A model generated the notes under the pieces. It saw only the letters and a program-made list of their open reading frames with translations. It was not told the DNA's origin and searched no databases. Position numbers and translations under genes: made by a program. 64,000 nt of DNA from HGM11501 sp045123995 (GTDB lineage: Bacteria; Bacillota; Clostridia; CAKSNL01; HGM11501), in the NCBI GenBank assembly GCA_045123995.1, contig JBGVKY010000023.1:17388-81387 (forward strand), given 5' to 3'. Positions 48,661-57,717 of the stretch are shown one piece after another (the stretch's first letter is position 1; the number at the start of each line of letters is the position of its first letter).

Positions 48661-50202
48661 TTGGACTCTATTCAAGTAATTTTTAACAACAGAGAAATCG
48701 CCATTGGTATATGGTTAATTATTGCTGTGATCAGTTTGAGTTTTCTGAAACCGATGCGAGATGCTATGAAAACAATTATCCCTATTTTATTCAGCAAGAA
48801 ATTTGTTGTTTTCTACCTTGTCTTTTTCGCTTTTCTTTATATCGTTATTTATTTTCTCGAAAAAACAAGGTTTTGGGATATAGGTTTACTTAAAGACACT
48901 ATCTTTTGGGTTGTATTTGTACAGTTTCCGTTGTTTGCTAAGGCGATAGAAAAAGCAAAAGATGGGCGCTTTTTTAGCAAAATCATAAAGGAAAACCTTG
49001 CATTTATCGTTATCATAGAATTTTTTCTTGGTTTTTGGACATTTAATATATGGTTAGAATTGGCTCTTGTGCCTATTACTGTTTTGATATCGGCAATATA
49101 TGCCTTTGTTGAGCATAAAAAACAACATAAAAGAACAAAGCATTTTGTAAATGGCTTATTTGCTATTTGGGGAATTATAGTTGTTGTATATTCAATTTAT
49201 AACACCATTAGATTTCCGGAGCAAATTTTCAATCTTGACACAGTTAAAAGTTTTTCAATTCCTCTCGTTTTGCTTTTGTTAAATCTACCTGTAGTATATG
49301 GATTAGCTTTATATTGTGGGTATGAACAATTATATATTAGATTAAAAGGTTCAAGGCTCGAAAAACTAAAAATGAAAATTCTGATTATATGGTTTTCAGG
49401 AATAAAACTATCAAAAGTTACAGCGGTAAGAAAGAAGATTTCCGAAACAATTATGGTTAGTACTACTGCTGCAGAATTAAAAAAGAATCTAAACAAAATT
49501 AAAAAACATTTATCGTTACAAATAGGAGAAAATTATATGAGACGTTCACGATTTTATATTACTATGTTTATATCTACATTCGTTGTAAGTTTATTAGGCT
49601 TAATATGGGCTAATTCTAATATAACTTTTAATGACATCTTAACATGGAATATTAAAATTGATTTTGTTAGAATAAAGCAAATATCAACCTATATTTTTTC
49701 TGCAATAATAGGTTGTGGAATTTTCGCACTAATTTATGCTATTGGCTTTAGCAAAAAGAAATATGAAGAAATATCTCAAATTAAAAAATTCATTTTATTC
49801 GAATTACTGTCAGCTGTTAGACGTCAGGAGCATCAGTTGCAAGAATTTCTTCCGCTGGATGAGCCCGGGGTTCTATATACTTCGTATGTAGTCAATGCTT
49901 ATGAAATAGAGACGGCTTGCAGTAGAGTATTAGATGGATATGATAACATTCTCAAAGTATGGGAACGAGAAGATATTGAATATTTGAAAATGTATGCTAT
50001 GGCAGTCGTTAATGATATAGATATAGCACGTGAAGAATTTGAAAAATATACTATTGACACTTTTGTTAAGCACTATAATGATAAAGTGGCATCTGCGCCA
50101 CAAAGTAAGGATTTTAACAATTTTACATACCTTCTAAAAACCGATTTAGAAAAATATGTAGGCAAGATAAAAATCATATGTGAAGAATTTAAAAACTATT
50201 AA
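48661..50202 (+). CDS. Polytopic membrane protein of the cargo operon
   Basis: A 513-residue protein with about six N-terminal membrane helices (to about residue 190), a cytoplasmic stretch, two more helices (about 300-320 and 343-365), and a soluble C-terminal region of about 140 residues rich in charged helices. TTG 48661 is chosen because AGGAGG lies 7 nt upstream; a GTG at 48655 is too close to it. I recognise no transporter or enzyme family. It could form the membrane effector or receptor of the system. Confidence 0.68.
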   Translation: MDSIQVIFNNREIAIGIWLIIAVISLSFLKPMRDAMKTIIPILFSKKFVVFYLVFFAFLYIVIYFLEKTRFWDIGLLKDTIFWVVFVQFPLFAKAIEKAKDGRFFSKIIKENLAFIVIIEFFLGFWTFNIWLELALVPITVLISAIYAFVEHKKQHKRTKHFVNGLFAIWGIIVVVYSIYNTIRFPEQIFNLDTVKSFSIPLVLLLLNLPVVYGLALYCGYEQLYIRLKGSRLEKLKMKILIIWFSGIKLSKVTAVRKKISETIMVSTTAAELKKNLNKIKKHLSLQIGENYMRRSRFYITMFISTFVVSLLGLIWANSNITFNDILTWNIKIDFVRIKQISTYIFSAIIGCGIFALIYAIGFSKKKYEEISQIKKFILFELLSAVRRQEHQLQEFLPLDEPGVLYTSYVVNAYEIETACSRVLDGYDNILKVWEREDIEYLKMYAMAVVNDIDIAREEFEKYTIDTFVKHYNDKVASAPQSKDFNNFTYLLKTDLEKYVGKIKIICEEFKNY

Positions 50203-50220
50203 GAAAAGAGGAAAGAGACA

Positions 50221-51006
50221 ATGCCCCGGACAAGCAAAAACACATTTTCCTTGAATGGAGATGTAATATCAATCTCTCATCCAGATTGGGACTTTATTGC
50301 CCATGCATCCATACGAGATGATTATTTAGAAGAAATACAATCTGTCACTTGGAGTAAAAACGGAAATTATCTCTACAATCAAAAACTAGGTGGATATCTT
50401 CATATTTACATCATGAGAAAATGGTATGGAGATGAAGTGTGTAAACAAATGAAAGCAGATGATTATGTTGTTGATCATATGGATAACAACGGATATAATT
50501 GTTGCATAGATAATTTGTATTTTCTTATTTCTGATGAAAATAAAGCCAAAGGTATGACAGTCGATAAACTAAGTAAAGAAAAAACACATATAGCACTTTC
50601 TTTGTTCAAAGATTTTTCAACGAAAAACATCCAAATTACGATTGTCTTTAATTATCCAGCTGTTGCTAAAATAAGTACAGTAGACAATTCGGCGGTAATT
50701 GAACTTGCTTTTTTACTATATGACTGCGAATATGAAATGGTAATCAATGATGCAAGAACAATTTTATATGATTATAGAAATAGAAATATTTTTGAACCGG
50801 AAAAATTGCATAACATTGATTATCACATTGAAGGTGCATATGGAACGCCGATCCCTAAAGAAATTTATGATAAATACATAGAAGGTGGTCACGGACATTC
50901 AATATGTTTTTTTGTAAAAAAAGCACCTATGCTTGGTTGGCAAGCAAGTGATAATAAAAAGTTCTTTTATCTTAGAGGTGAACCGATAGATAAAAGTGAT
51001 GCCTGA
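50221..51006 (+). CDS. HNH-endonuclease-like protein
   Basis: A 261-residue protein. Residues about 45-120 look like the intron/phage-type HNH fold: LHIYIMRKWYGDE, then VVDHMDNNGYNCCIDNLYFL and DENKAKG, giving the D-H-x(3)-N ... N-L ... N order expected of HNH nucleases. The C-terminal 130 residues are unassigned. The first His of a canonical HH pair is replaced by Asp, as in many active members. It is the last gene of the cargo operon, followed by a terminator, and could be the DNA-cutting effector. Activity is an inference. Confidence 0.68.
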   Translation: MPRTSKNTFSLNGDVISISHPDWDFIAHASIRDDYLEEIQSVTWSKNGNYLYNQKLGGYLHIYIMRKWYGDEVCKQMKADDYVVDHMDNNGYNCCIDNLYFLISDENKAKGMTVDKLSKEKTHIALSLFKDFSTKNIQITIVFNYPAVAKISTVDNSAVIELAFLLYDCEYEMVINDARTILYDYRNRNIFEPEKLHNIDYHIEGAYGTPIPKEIYDKYIEGGHGHSICFFVKKAPMLGWQASDNKKFFYLRGEPIDKSDA

Positions 51007-51007
51007 T

Positions 51008-51050
51008 AAAAAGTGTAGTTACTCGTTATTTTGTGTGTAGCTACACTTTT
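51008..51050 (+). terminator. Terminator of the cargo operon
   Basis: AAAAGTGTAG (51009-51018) pairs with CTACACTTTT (51041-51050) around a 22-nt loop, just after the HNH gene stop. Confidence 0.78.
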
Positions 51051-51400
51051 ATTTATCCTCAACACGTTAGGAGGATAAATAAGCATAGTAAATTTGTAGT
51101 CTAACAACATTTACTATGTAATCATCACAAGGTTCAATACATCAGTGATGATTAGAAAAAAGAGTATATAACTGCGCCGTAATTGCAGATATATACTCTT
51201 TTTTAGGGAATCCAAAGGGAACATTTGGTACACTTCTTTGCTTGCAAAGTGTAGTGTGTTACACCTTTGCCGACGGGGCGGGTGTGAAAATATGTTGCTC
51301 GCTGTATTTGAGCAATATATTTTCACAGACGGCAAAATTACAAAGGGATGGTCGTCTGCCGTAATATTGGCAGACGGTCAGACCTGCAGTAATTTGTGGA
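51051..51400. other. Cluster of perfect hairpins, possible oriT/origin or structured RNA
   Basis: No gene. Successive hairpins: 51051-51060/51071-51080 (10 bp); 51084-51093/51109-51118 (10 bp); 51119-51128/51145-51154 (10 bp); 51156-51170/51190-51204 (15 bp perfect, A6 and T6 ends, bidirectional terminator-like); an imperfect one near 51229-51253; 51283-51300/51310-51327 (18 bp, one G-U); and 51353-51360/51369-51376 (8 bp). The block lies between the cargo operon and the minus-strand DUF6076 gene. Confidence 0.7.
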
Positions 51401-51430
51401 GTCGGTAAATGGTGTATAAGACCACGAAGA

Positions 51431-52462
51431 TTAGCCTCTGTCAAACAGACCGTGCATCATCATGATGTCATCAATAACGCCTCTTTGCTCAATGCACCAT
51501 TCATAATATCTATTGTGAGAAAGCAAACCATCGTTAACTTGCTTTTTCTTAATAAGTGAAAATTCTTTAAATTTAGCAAAAGCTTTTTCGATGTCGGAAA
51601 TAGCTTTCTCGTTATTTTTTCGTTTTGCTTTTGCAAGGCGATTGAACCAATACTGATATTCTGCTTTATGGAGCTTTTCAGTATAATCTCCTTTGTGTGC
51701 ATGGTCATATTTCTGCTTGTTAATCTTCTGCTGCTTTGCCTTGCACTTATCCGAGCAGATGAAAGTTTTGTTATTATCCGGTGCAAGAAACAGCTTACCG
51801 CATACCTTGCAGTAACTGAAATATTTCTTATGTTCATAGATAGTTTTCAGGTAATAAACAATCAGCGGAAACAAAGTAAAATCGGATGCAATATATTCTG
51901 TTGTTCCTTTAGCCTGCGGAACAACCAAAGTCAATGCAGAGTATCTGTAATATTCAAAAGGCATATCCATAAGAGGATTAAATGGCTTATGCTTCTGCCA
52001 AAATAATATATTATCTATCAAGCTATATCTGAACGGAAGTGTTAAATCTTCCATTCTTTCTAAGACGGGGTATTCCTCGTCTTTTTCTTTGTCCGCTTTT
52101 AGGATTTTACCGTATTCCTCCCATAATGACAAAGCCAAGAATTTCAAAATAGGATTCTCGGCTTCATATAAGCCTTCAACCACACGCAGATTTTCTGCAT
52201 ATTTTTCCTTGGAAGTTTCGCAGAAGTTGGCTTTTACATCAGCAAAATACTCCGGCTCGGTAATGATGTCAAGCAAAAATGAACCGAGTGGGCGAATTTT
52301 CTCGAAAATTATTTCAACATTTTTTTGACCTCTTACATACCTATTTACATTATCAAAATCGCCGATTACAAGATGCTCTTTTTTCTTCTTAAAGTCAATA
52401 TTTATAGCTATTACGGGCTTTTTGAGCATCGGTATGTTCGGATGTTCGTTTTTCTTTTTCAA
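51431..52462 (-). CDS. DUF6076-type zinc-ribbon protein
   Basis: A 343-residue protein seen on Clostridia mobile elements. The recognisable part is a treble-clef/zinc ribbon at about 215-245 (YCKVCGKLFLAPDNNKTFICSDKCKAKQQK), preceded by a helical domain and followed by a Lys-rich helical tail. I match it to DUF6076 from memory. TTG 52462 is preferred because AAGAAGG lies 8 nt upstream; GTG 52471 abuts that site. It is the only gene of the element on the minus strand and is divergent from the replication operon. DNA or RNA binding is possible from the zinc ribbon. Confidence 0.68.
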   Translation of the reverse strand: MKKKNEHPNIPMLKKPVIAINIDFKKKKEHLVIGDFDNVNRYVRGQKNVEIIFEKIRPLGSFLLDIITEPEYFADVKANFCETSKEKYAENLRVVEGLYEAENPILKFLALSLWEEYGKILKADKEKDEEYPVLERMEDLTLPFRYSLIDNILFWQKHKPFNPLMDMPFEYYRYSALTLVVPQAKGTTEYIASDFTLFPLIVYYLKTIYEHKKYFSYCKVCGKLFLAPDNNKTFICSDKCKAKQQKINKQKYDHAHKGDYTEKLHKAEYQYWFNRLAKAKRKNNEKAISDIEKAFAKFKEFSLIKKKQVNDGLLSHNRYYEWCIEQRGVIDDIMMMHGLFDRG

Positions 52463-52517
52463 GTGTAACACCTTCTTATTATGGGAATTGTGTTTTTATG
52501 TTTTTATCATTACCTAA

Positions 52518-52546
52518 AGTATACACTAAACCTCTTTACAAGTCAA
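52518..52546 (-). promoter_or_regulatory. Promoter of the DUF6076-type gene
   Basis: Minus-strand TTGACT (52546-52541), 17-nt spacer, TATACT (52523-52518). Confidence 0.78.
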
Positions 52547-52567
52547 GTTCTTTGTGATTTAATCGAA

Positions 52568-52589
52568 TTGTAAACCTGCAGATTTACAA
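52568..52589. promoter_or_regulatory. Palindrome upstream of the replication operon
   Basis: A near-perfect 22-bp palindrome: arms TTGTAAA and TTTACAA around a CTGCAG centre, 31 bp before the replication gene. It is a probable operator or ParB/initiator site. Confidence 0.55.
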
Positions 52590-52620
52590 AACAAAATTAC
52601 ATCACAAGGAGGCTGAAAAT

Positions 52621-53337
52621 ATGGCTACAAATCAAAAATATTACTACATGAGGCTCCGTGCAGACTTCTTCAACAGAAAAGATATTATTCTTTTGGAGAG
52701 TATGCCAAACGGTGCCGTCTACTGTCTTATATTACTCAAGCTTCTTACCGCATCTTTGGAAAACAACGGACACTTGATGCTCAACGAAGAAATTGTAATG
52801 ACACCGGCAATGCTCGCAACAATAACACGATATGATGTAGGCACGGTTGAAAAGGCACTACAGATATTTATTCAGTTGGGATTGGTCGAGCAGCTCCCCG
52901 ATAACTCCTATTTTATGATGGAGCTTGAAGGGATGGTCGGTAAAACATCAACCGAAGCTGACAGAAAAAGAATTACACGGGCAAAGGTAAAAGCTCTTAA
53001 AGAACAAGAGTCGGACAAATGTCCGCCAAATGTCCAAGCTTTGTCCGAAAACTGTCCACCAGAGATAGAGATAGAGAAAGAGAAAGATATAAAGACAGAG
53101 ATAGATTCAGATAGAGAGATATACGGGCGATACAAAAATGTATCGCTCACTCCCTCGGAATATGAATCTCTAAAAAATGAATTTCCCATATATGCAGATA
53201 AATACATCGAAAGATTATCTGAGTATATGGAAACCAAGGGCAAATTCTACAATAACCACTATGCCACAATCCTTAGTTGGTTAAAGCAGGATATTAAACC
53301 TACAAACTATTCTTGTAAGGAGGGCGAAAGCTTATGA
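52621..53337 (+). CDS. Replisome-organizer-type replication protein
   Basis: A 238-residue protein whose N-terminal 120 residues match the phage replisome organizer domain: YYYMRLRADFFNRKDIILL, LLKLLTASLENNGHLML, and a winged helix through VGTVEKALQIFIQLGLVE. The C-terminal part is DnaD-like (SEYESLKNEFPIYADKYIERL). It would open the element's origin and recruit the DnaC-like loader encoded 4 bp into its end. AAGGAGG precedes the ATG. It is the first gene of rep-dnaC-mob-parB. Confidence 0.85.
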   Translation: MATNQKYYYMRLRADFFNRKDIILLESMPNGAVYCLILLKLLTASLENNGHLMLNEEIVMTPAMLATITRYDVGTVEKALQIFIQLGLVEQLPDNSYFMMELEGMVGKTSTEADRKRITRAKVKALKEQESDKCPPNVQALSENCPPEIEIEKEKDIKTEIDSDREIYGRYKNVSLTPSEYESLKNEFPIYADKYIERLSEYMETKGKFYNNHYATILSWLKQDIKPTNYSCKEGESL

Positions 53338-53987
53338 CAACAAAAGAATTTGAACGTATGCAAAGGCTTAATATGTTGAAATCTCTCTGCTTTGAGGATC
53401 ATGCCTTATACAGTTGGACTTTTGATAAGGACAACGGTAAAAATCCCGTAATGAAAAAAGCAAGGGATTATATTGAGAAGTGGTCCGATGCTTTGTCAAG
53501 TAATACCGGTTTAGTCCTTTGGGGTGATGTCGGAACGGGCAAAACCTTTTTTGCCGCTTGTATTGCCAATGCATTGGTAGAACAACACGTATCCGTTAAG
53601 ATGACAAACTTTTCAACCATTCTCAATGATTTGTTTACAGAGAGTGATAAGAACAAATATCTTAACCTACTCAATGACCATAGTCTTCTCATTATTGACG
53701 ATTTGGGCATTGAACGTGGTACGGAATATGCCTTAGAGCAGGTATATAACGTCATAGACACCCGCTATAAAAGCGGAAAGCCGCTTATCATAACAACAAA
53801 TTTAACCTTAGACGAACTTAAAGCCCCTACCGATATTCCGCACAAAAGGATATATGACAGAGTTCTCGGTATGTGCGTTCCGGTTATGTTTAACGGAGTT
53901 AATTTCAGAAAAGAAGAAGCCGCAGCCAAAATGGAAGCGGCAAAGAAACTATTCGGAATGGAGGATAGAAAACAATGGCATCTGTAA
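53334..53987 (+). CDS. DnaC-like helicase loader ATPase
   Basis: A 217-residue AAA+ ATPase of the DnaC/IstB type. Walker A is WGDVGTGKTFFAACIANAL, Walker B is LLIIDDLGIERGTEYALEQV, and sensor 1 is ITTNLTLDEL. It presumably loads host replicative helicase at the element origin with the replisome-organizer protein, whose gene it overlaps by 4 bp. It overlaps the relaxase gene by 13 bp. IstB of IS21 is less likely because no IstA is present. Confidence 0.9.
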   Translation: MTTKEFERMQRLNMLKSLCFEDHALYSWTFDKDNGKNPVMKKARDYIEKWSDALSSNTGLVLWGDVGTGKTFFAACIANALVEQHVSVKMTNFSTILNDLFTESDKNKYLNLLNDHSLLIIDDLGIERGTEYALEQVYNVIDTRYKSGKPLIITTNLTLDELKAPTDIPHKRIYDRVLGMCVPVMFNGVNFRKEEAAAKMEAAKKLFGMEDRKQWHL

Positions 53988-54916
53988 TTTTAAGATTTTC
54001 AAAACAAAAAGGTAACCCGGCAACAAAGATAGAGGCACATCACGAGCGTACCAAAGAGGAATACAAGAGTAATCCTGACATTGATACCTCAAAGAGTAAG
54101 AACAATATCCACCTTATCGCACCGCAGATGAGATATAAAGCAGAGGTCGATAAAAGAATTAAAGAATCGGGATGCCGTGTCCGCAAAGATAGCACAAGGT
54201 TTGTAGACACTTTAATAACTGCAAGTCCTGAATTCTTTTGGAATATGACACACGAAAAAATGGTTGAATATTTCCAAAGAGCCGTAGATTTTATGAAACT
54301 TAAAATCAGACCGGATATGATTTTCTCAGCGGTAGTTCATCTTGATGAAAAGACACCGCATCTGCATCTTTGCTTTGTCCCTTTAACAGAGGACAACAGA
54401 CTTACTGCAAAAGAAATCCTCGGCAACCGTGCAAAGCTTTCCAAGTGGCAGGATGAGTTTCACGAATTTATGGCGAAATTCTATCCCGACATAGAACGAG
54501 GCACATCAGCAACTCTTACCAACAGAAAGCATATTCCAACCTACATATTCAAGTCTGCTGCAAAGCTTGAGAAAATGCAGGAAGATATTGAAAAGGTATT
54601 GAAAGAAACTAATTTTACCAACGCTTCAAGGAACTCTGAAAAGGCAATCAAGCTGATTGAGGATTGGGTGCCGAGAGTGGAAACTTTCAGAACAAAGGTA
54701 AATATGCTCTACAACGCCTTAGAAGCAGAGCAAAAGGATAACAAGGCGTTAACCGGCGCTTTTGTTGAGGCTCGTGACAAAGCAGACAGTCGTTTGATGG
54801 AATTGAATGTGTTGCGTAAACAAGTTGAATCCTTGCAAAAGCTATATGCAAAGGTTCCTGAAGAAATCCGTCAGGAAATCGAAGCTAAGAAACGCAGTAA
54901 GGAGGTTGAAAGATAA
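53975..54916 (+). CDS. MobV-family relaxase (Pre/Mob)
   Basis: A 313-residue plasmid recombination/mobilization protein. It nicks DNA at oriT to start transfer by a helper conjugation system. The family HUH-like motif HLDEKTPHLHLCFVPL is present, with N-terminal ILRFSKQKG and the catalytic-region text HHERTKEEYKSNPDID. The C-terminus is coiled coil. It has no partner coupling protein or channel genes here, so transfer depends on another element. It overlaps parB by 1 bp. Confidence 0.92.
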   Translation: MASVILRFSKQKGNPATKIEAHHERTKEEYKSNPDIDTSKSKNNIHLIAPQMRYKAEVDKRIKESGCRVRKDSTRFVDTLITASPEFFWNMTHEKMVEYFQRAVDFMKLKIRPDMIFSAVVHLDEKTPHLHLCFVPLTEDNRLTAKEILGNRAKLSKWQDEFHEFMAKFYPDIERGTSATLTNRKHIPTYIFKSAAKLEKMQEDIEKVLKETNFTNASRNSEKAIKLIEDWVPRVETFRTKVNMLYNALEAEQKDNKALTGAFVEARDKADSRLMELNVLRKQVESLQKLYAKVPEEIRQEIEAKKRSKEVER

Positions 54917-55758
54917 TGAAAACTCCTGAAATGATACAAGTCGATAGATTAAGGACTTTTGAAAACCATCCATATAAAGTTGAGGAGAATGAAGAAATGG
55001 AAATGTTAACCCAAAGTATAAAAGAAAACGGAATACTATCACCGCTTATTGTAAGACCTATCGAAAACAGCGAATATGAAATAATCTCAGGACACCGCAG
55101 ATTATTTGCGAGCAAACGGGCAGGGCTTACAGAAGTTCCTGCCTTTGTTTATGAAATGGACAGAGATAAAGCAACCATTGCTTTGGTGGATAGCAATTTA
55201 CATCGTGAGCATCTTCTCCCCAGCGAAAAAGCCTTTGCCTACAAAATGAAAGTTGAAGCCATGAACAGACAAGGTGAGCGCACAGATTTAACTTCTTCCC
55301 AAGTTGGGAAAAGGTTAAATACCTATGAGGTTATTGCCGAAGAAAGCGGCGAAAGTCGTAATCAGATACATAGGTATATACGTTTGACCAATCTTTTACC
55401 CGAACTTTTGAAATATGTTGATGACGGACAAATTTCTTTCACACCTGCAGTTGAGCTTTCTTATCTTAATGATATTGAGCAACGGGACTTACTTCAGGCA
55501 ATGGAGCTTAACGATTGCACTCCCTCATTATCTCAGGCAGTTCGTATGAAGAAGCTAAGTCAGCAAGGTCGGCTTGATGATGACAAAATCAATGAGATTA
55601 TGGCAGAGGAAAAAGCTAACCAAAAGGAACGAATTAAAATTCCTACAGAGCGTGTTAGGAAATACTTCCCCAAAAGCTTCAGTAATTCTCAGATTGAAGA
55701 TGCAATCGTTAAGATGTGCGAGGCTCAATACAGAAAGAAACAAGGTCCTGAAAGGTAA
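54916..55758 (+). CDS. ParB/Spo0J-like partition protein
   Basis: A 280-residue ParB-family protein. The N-terminal nuclease-like CTP-binding fold contains SIKENGILSPLIVRPI and ISGHRRLFASKRAGLTEVP. The central HTH is near AEESGESRNQIHRYIRLTNL. The C-terminus is Lys-rich. No parA is adjacent, so it may act as a regulator or stabilise the circular intermediate alone. It is the fourth gene of the overlapping replication/mobilization operon. Confidence 0.9.
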   Translation: MKTPEMIQVDRLRTFENHPYKVEENEEMEMLTQSIKENGILSPLIVRPIENSEYEIISGHRRLFASKRAGLTEVPAFVYEMDRDKATIALVDSNLHREHLLPSEKAFAYKMKVEAMNRQGERTDLTSSQVGKRLNTYEVIAEESGESRNQIHRYIRLTNLLPELLKYVDDGQISFTPAVELSYLNDIEQRDLLQAMELNDCTPSLSQAVRMKKLSQQGRLDDDKINEIMAEEKANQKERIKIPTERVRKYFPKSFSNSQIEDAIVKMCEAQYRKKQGPER

Positions 55759-55768
55759 GGTGTAAAAA

Positions 55769-55966
55769 ATGGCAAAACAGATTAAATTTGATAAATGCTA
55801 TTTGGTAACAAGACCAAGACGGTATAACGTAAACGGAGTAACCTTCACGGTTACTCCCGTCTATGACGGAAAACAAGGTGTAGACATCAAGAAACAGTTT
55901 GAAAAATGTGTACTAAACAATGTAACAGATTTGTATATTGACGATTCAGGCGGTACAATTACATAA
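55769..55966 (+). CDS. Small transposon protein, unknown
   Basis: A 65-residue protein (MAKQIKFDKCYLVTRPRRYN onward) with a beta-strand pattern VNGVTFTVTPVYDG. It sits 10 nt after parB and before the recombinase, where Tn4451-type elements commonly carry a small gene such as tnpW, but I cannot match it to TnpW with confidence. A weak AAGGTGT site precedes the ATG. Confidence 0.55.
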   Translation: MAKQIKFDKCYLVTRPRRYNVNGVTFTVTPVYDGKQGVDIKKQFEKCVLNNVTDLYIDDSGGTIT

Positions 55967-56002
55967 GAATTATGTGATTTGACTGCCGGAGAGGAGGACT
56001 TA

Positions 56003-57706
56003 ATGCAGTCAAAAAAGAAAATTGAAAGTATTGGCATAACTGCTCTCTATTGCAGATTGTCCCGTGATGACGGTATGGAAGGTGATAGTAACTCAGTAGC
56101 CAATCAAAAGAAATTACTACAAAAATATGCAAAAGAAAATGACTTCAGTAACACAAAGTTTTATGTGGATGACGGATATACAGGAACTAATTTTAACAGA
56201 CCGGGATTTCAGCAGATGATTGATGACATTGAGTTAGGATACATTACAACGGTCATCGTGAAAGATATGTCCCGACTTGGTAGAGATTATCTTCAGGTGG
56301 GATATTATACCGATGATTACTTCCCTGAAAAGAATGTCAGATTCATCGCTGTAAACGATTGTGTAGATAGTGCAGACGGAGAAAATGAATTAGCACCGTT
56401 CCGCAATGTAATGAATGAAATGTACGCAAGGGATATAAGCCGTAAGGTGCGTTCTTCACACAGAATCAGAGGTAATGCAGGAGAGCCGTTATCGCAACCG
56501 CCTTATGGGTATATGAAATCTCCCGATAATCCGAAATTTTGGATTATTGATGAAGAAGCGGCGCAAGTTGTCAGAAGTGTTTTCAAAATGTGTATTGAGG
56601 GTAAGGGCAATGAAACCATTGCCCGTATCCTTCAAGAAAACAAGGTACTTGTACCAATGGCATATTGGCAATCCAAAGGACTTGGCAGAGGCGGTAAGAA
56701 AACACAGAGCAATCCGTACAAGTGGTGTAAAACCACTATTGCTAAAATGCTTGCTCAACAAGAATACTGCGGTGATGTAATTAACTTCAAAACATATTCA
56801 AAGAACTTCAAAAACAAAGCTCGTATTCCTAATCCAAAGGAAAGCTGGTCAATATTCAAGGATGTTCACGAACCTATTATTGAGCGTGAAATGTTTGAAC
56901 ATGTGCAGGAACTTGTAAAGAAGCAAACAAAACGCCGTCCACCCAAAGCAGGCAACGGCGAAAAAAATATGTTTACGGGACTTTTATACTGTGCGGATTG
57001 CGGAAGTAAGATGTGGTATCACGTCAGGCACAATAAAGAAACTACATATTTCTTTAGTTGTTCCAACTACAAAGGTGACAGAGGAACTTGCGAAAGCACA
57101 CATTATATCCGAGCTGATTCTGTTGAAATGATTGTCCGTGCCGAGCTTGAGAAGCTTGCACAGATTGTCACAATGAACGAGGATACCTTTGCAAATCTTT
57201 TGGAAGAAAAGGTTAATAAGGACATCGTTAAGGAACAAAAAGTTATTGAGCAATCCATAGCAAAAGCTACTGCACGAAGTCAGGAGGTTTCAAGACTTTA
57301 TGAACGGGTTTATGAAGATAACGTCAACGGCAAGGTAACAGATGCTTGGTTTATGGAGCTATCGCATAAATATGAGGTGGAACGTGACGAGCTTAAAAAG
57401 AAGCTTCTTGAACTTAATCAGCAGCTTGCAAAGATAAACGATGTTCGTGACGGAAAAAAGCATTTTCTCTCTTGTGTCAGAAGCTTTGCGGAAATGAATG
57501 AAGTTACACCTATGATTCTTCAGGAACTAATCGAGAAAATCGAAGTATATGCAGTAGAAGGAACAGGATTAAACCGCACCCAATCAGTAATAATACATTA
57601 CAAGTTCATTGGTGAGCTTGATATGCCGGAGAATTTCGACAAGATAAAAGTCAACACAAGAAAAGGCGTTGAAGTTGAGTACTTAAGAACAACCAAAACG
57701 GCATAA
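56003..57706 (+). CDS. Large serine recombinase (TnpX-like)
   Basis: A 567-residue large serine recombinase that excises and integrates the element. The resolvase domain starts GITALYCRLSRDDG with the nucleophile Ser, and continues with SVANQKKLL and VVKDMSRLGRDYL plus conserved Arg residues. A recombinase domain (QPPYGYMKSPDNPKFW) and a zinc ribbon (GLLYCADCGSKMWY, then FFSCSNYK and RGTCESTHYI) follow, then a coiled coil. ATG 56003 has GAGGAGG 7 nt upstream. It lies at the right end, next to the inverted repeat, as tnpX does in Tn4451. Confidence 0.95.
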   Translation: MQSKKKIESIGITALYCRLSRDDGMEGDSNSVANQKKLLQKYAKENDFSNTKFYVDDGYTGTNFNRPGFQQMIDDIELGYITTVIVKDMSRLGRDYLQVGYYTDDYFPEKNVRFIAVNDCVDSADGENELAPFRNVMNEMYARDISRKVRSSHRIRGNAGEPLSQPPYGYMKSPDNPKFWIIDEEAAQVVRSVFKMCIEGKGNETIARILQENKVLVPMAYWQSKGLGRGGKKTQSNPYKWCKTTIAKMLAQQEYCGDVINFKTYSKNFKNKARIPNPKESWSIFKDVHEPIIEREMFEHVQELVKKQTKRRPPKAGNGEKNMFTGLLYCADCGSKMWYHVRHNKETTYFFSCSNYKGDRGTCESTHYIRADSVEMIVRAELEKLAQIVTMNEDTFANLLEEKVNKDIVKEQKVIEQSIAKATARSQEVSRLYERVYEDNVNGKVTDAWFMELSHKYEVERDELKKKLLELNQQLAKINDVRDGKKHFLSCVRSFAEMNEVTPMILQELIEKIEVYAVEGTGLNRTQSVIIHYKFIGELDMPENFDKIKVNTRKGVEVEYLRTTKTA

Positions 57707-57717
57707 AAACAAAAAAA

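Noticed and set aside
51051..51400. CRISPR or retron RNA
   Set aside because: The hairpins differ in sequence and have no regular repeat-spacer pattern, and no cas or reverse transcriptase gene is present in the window.
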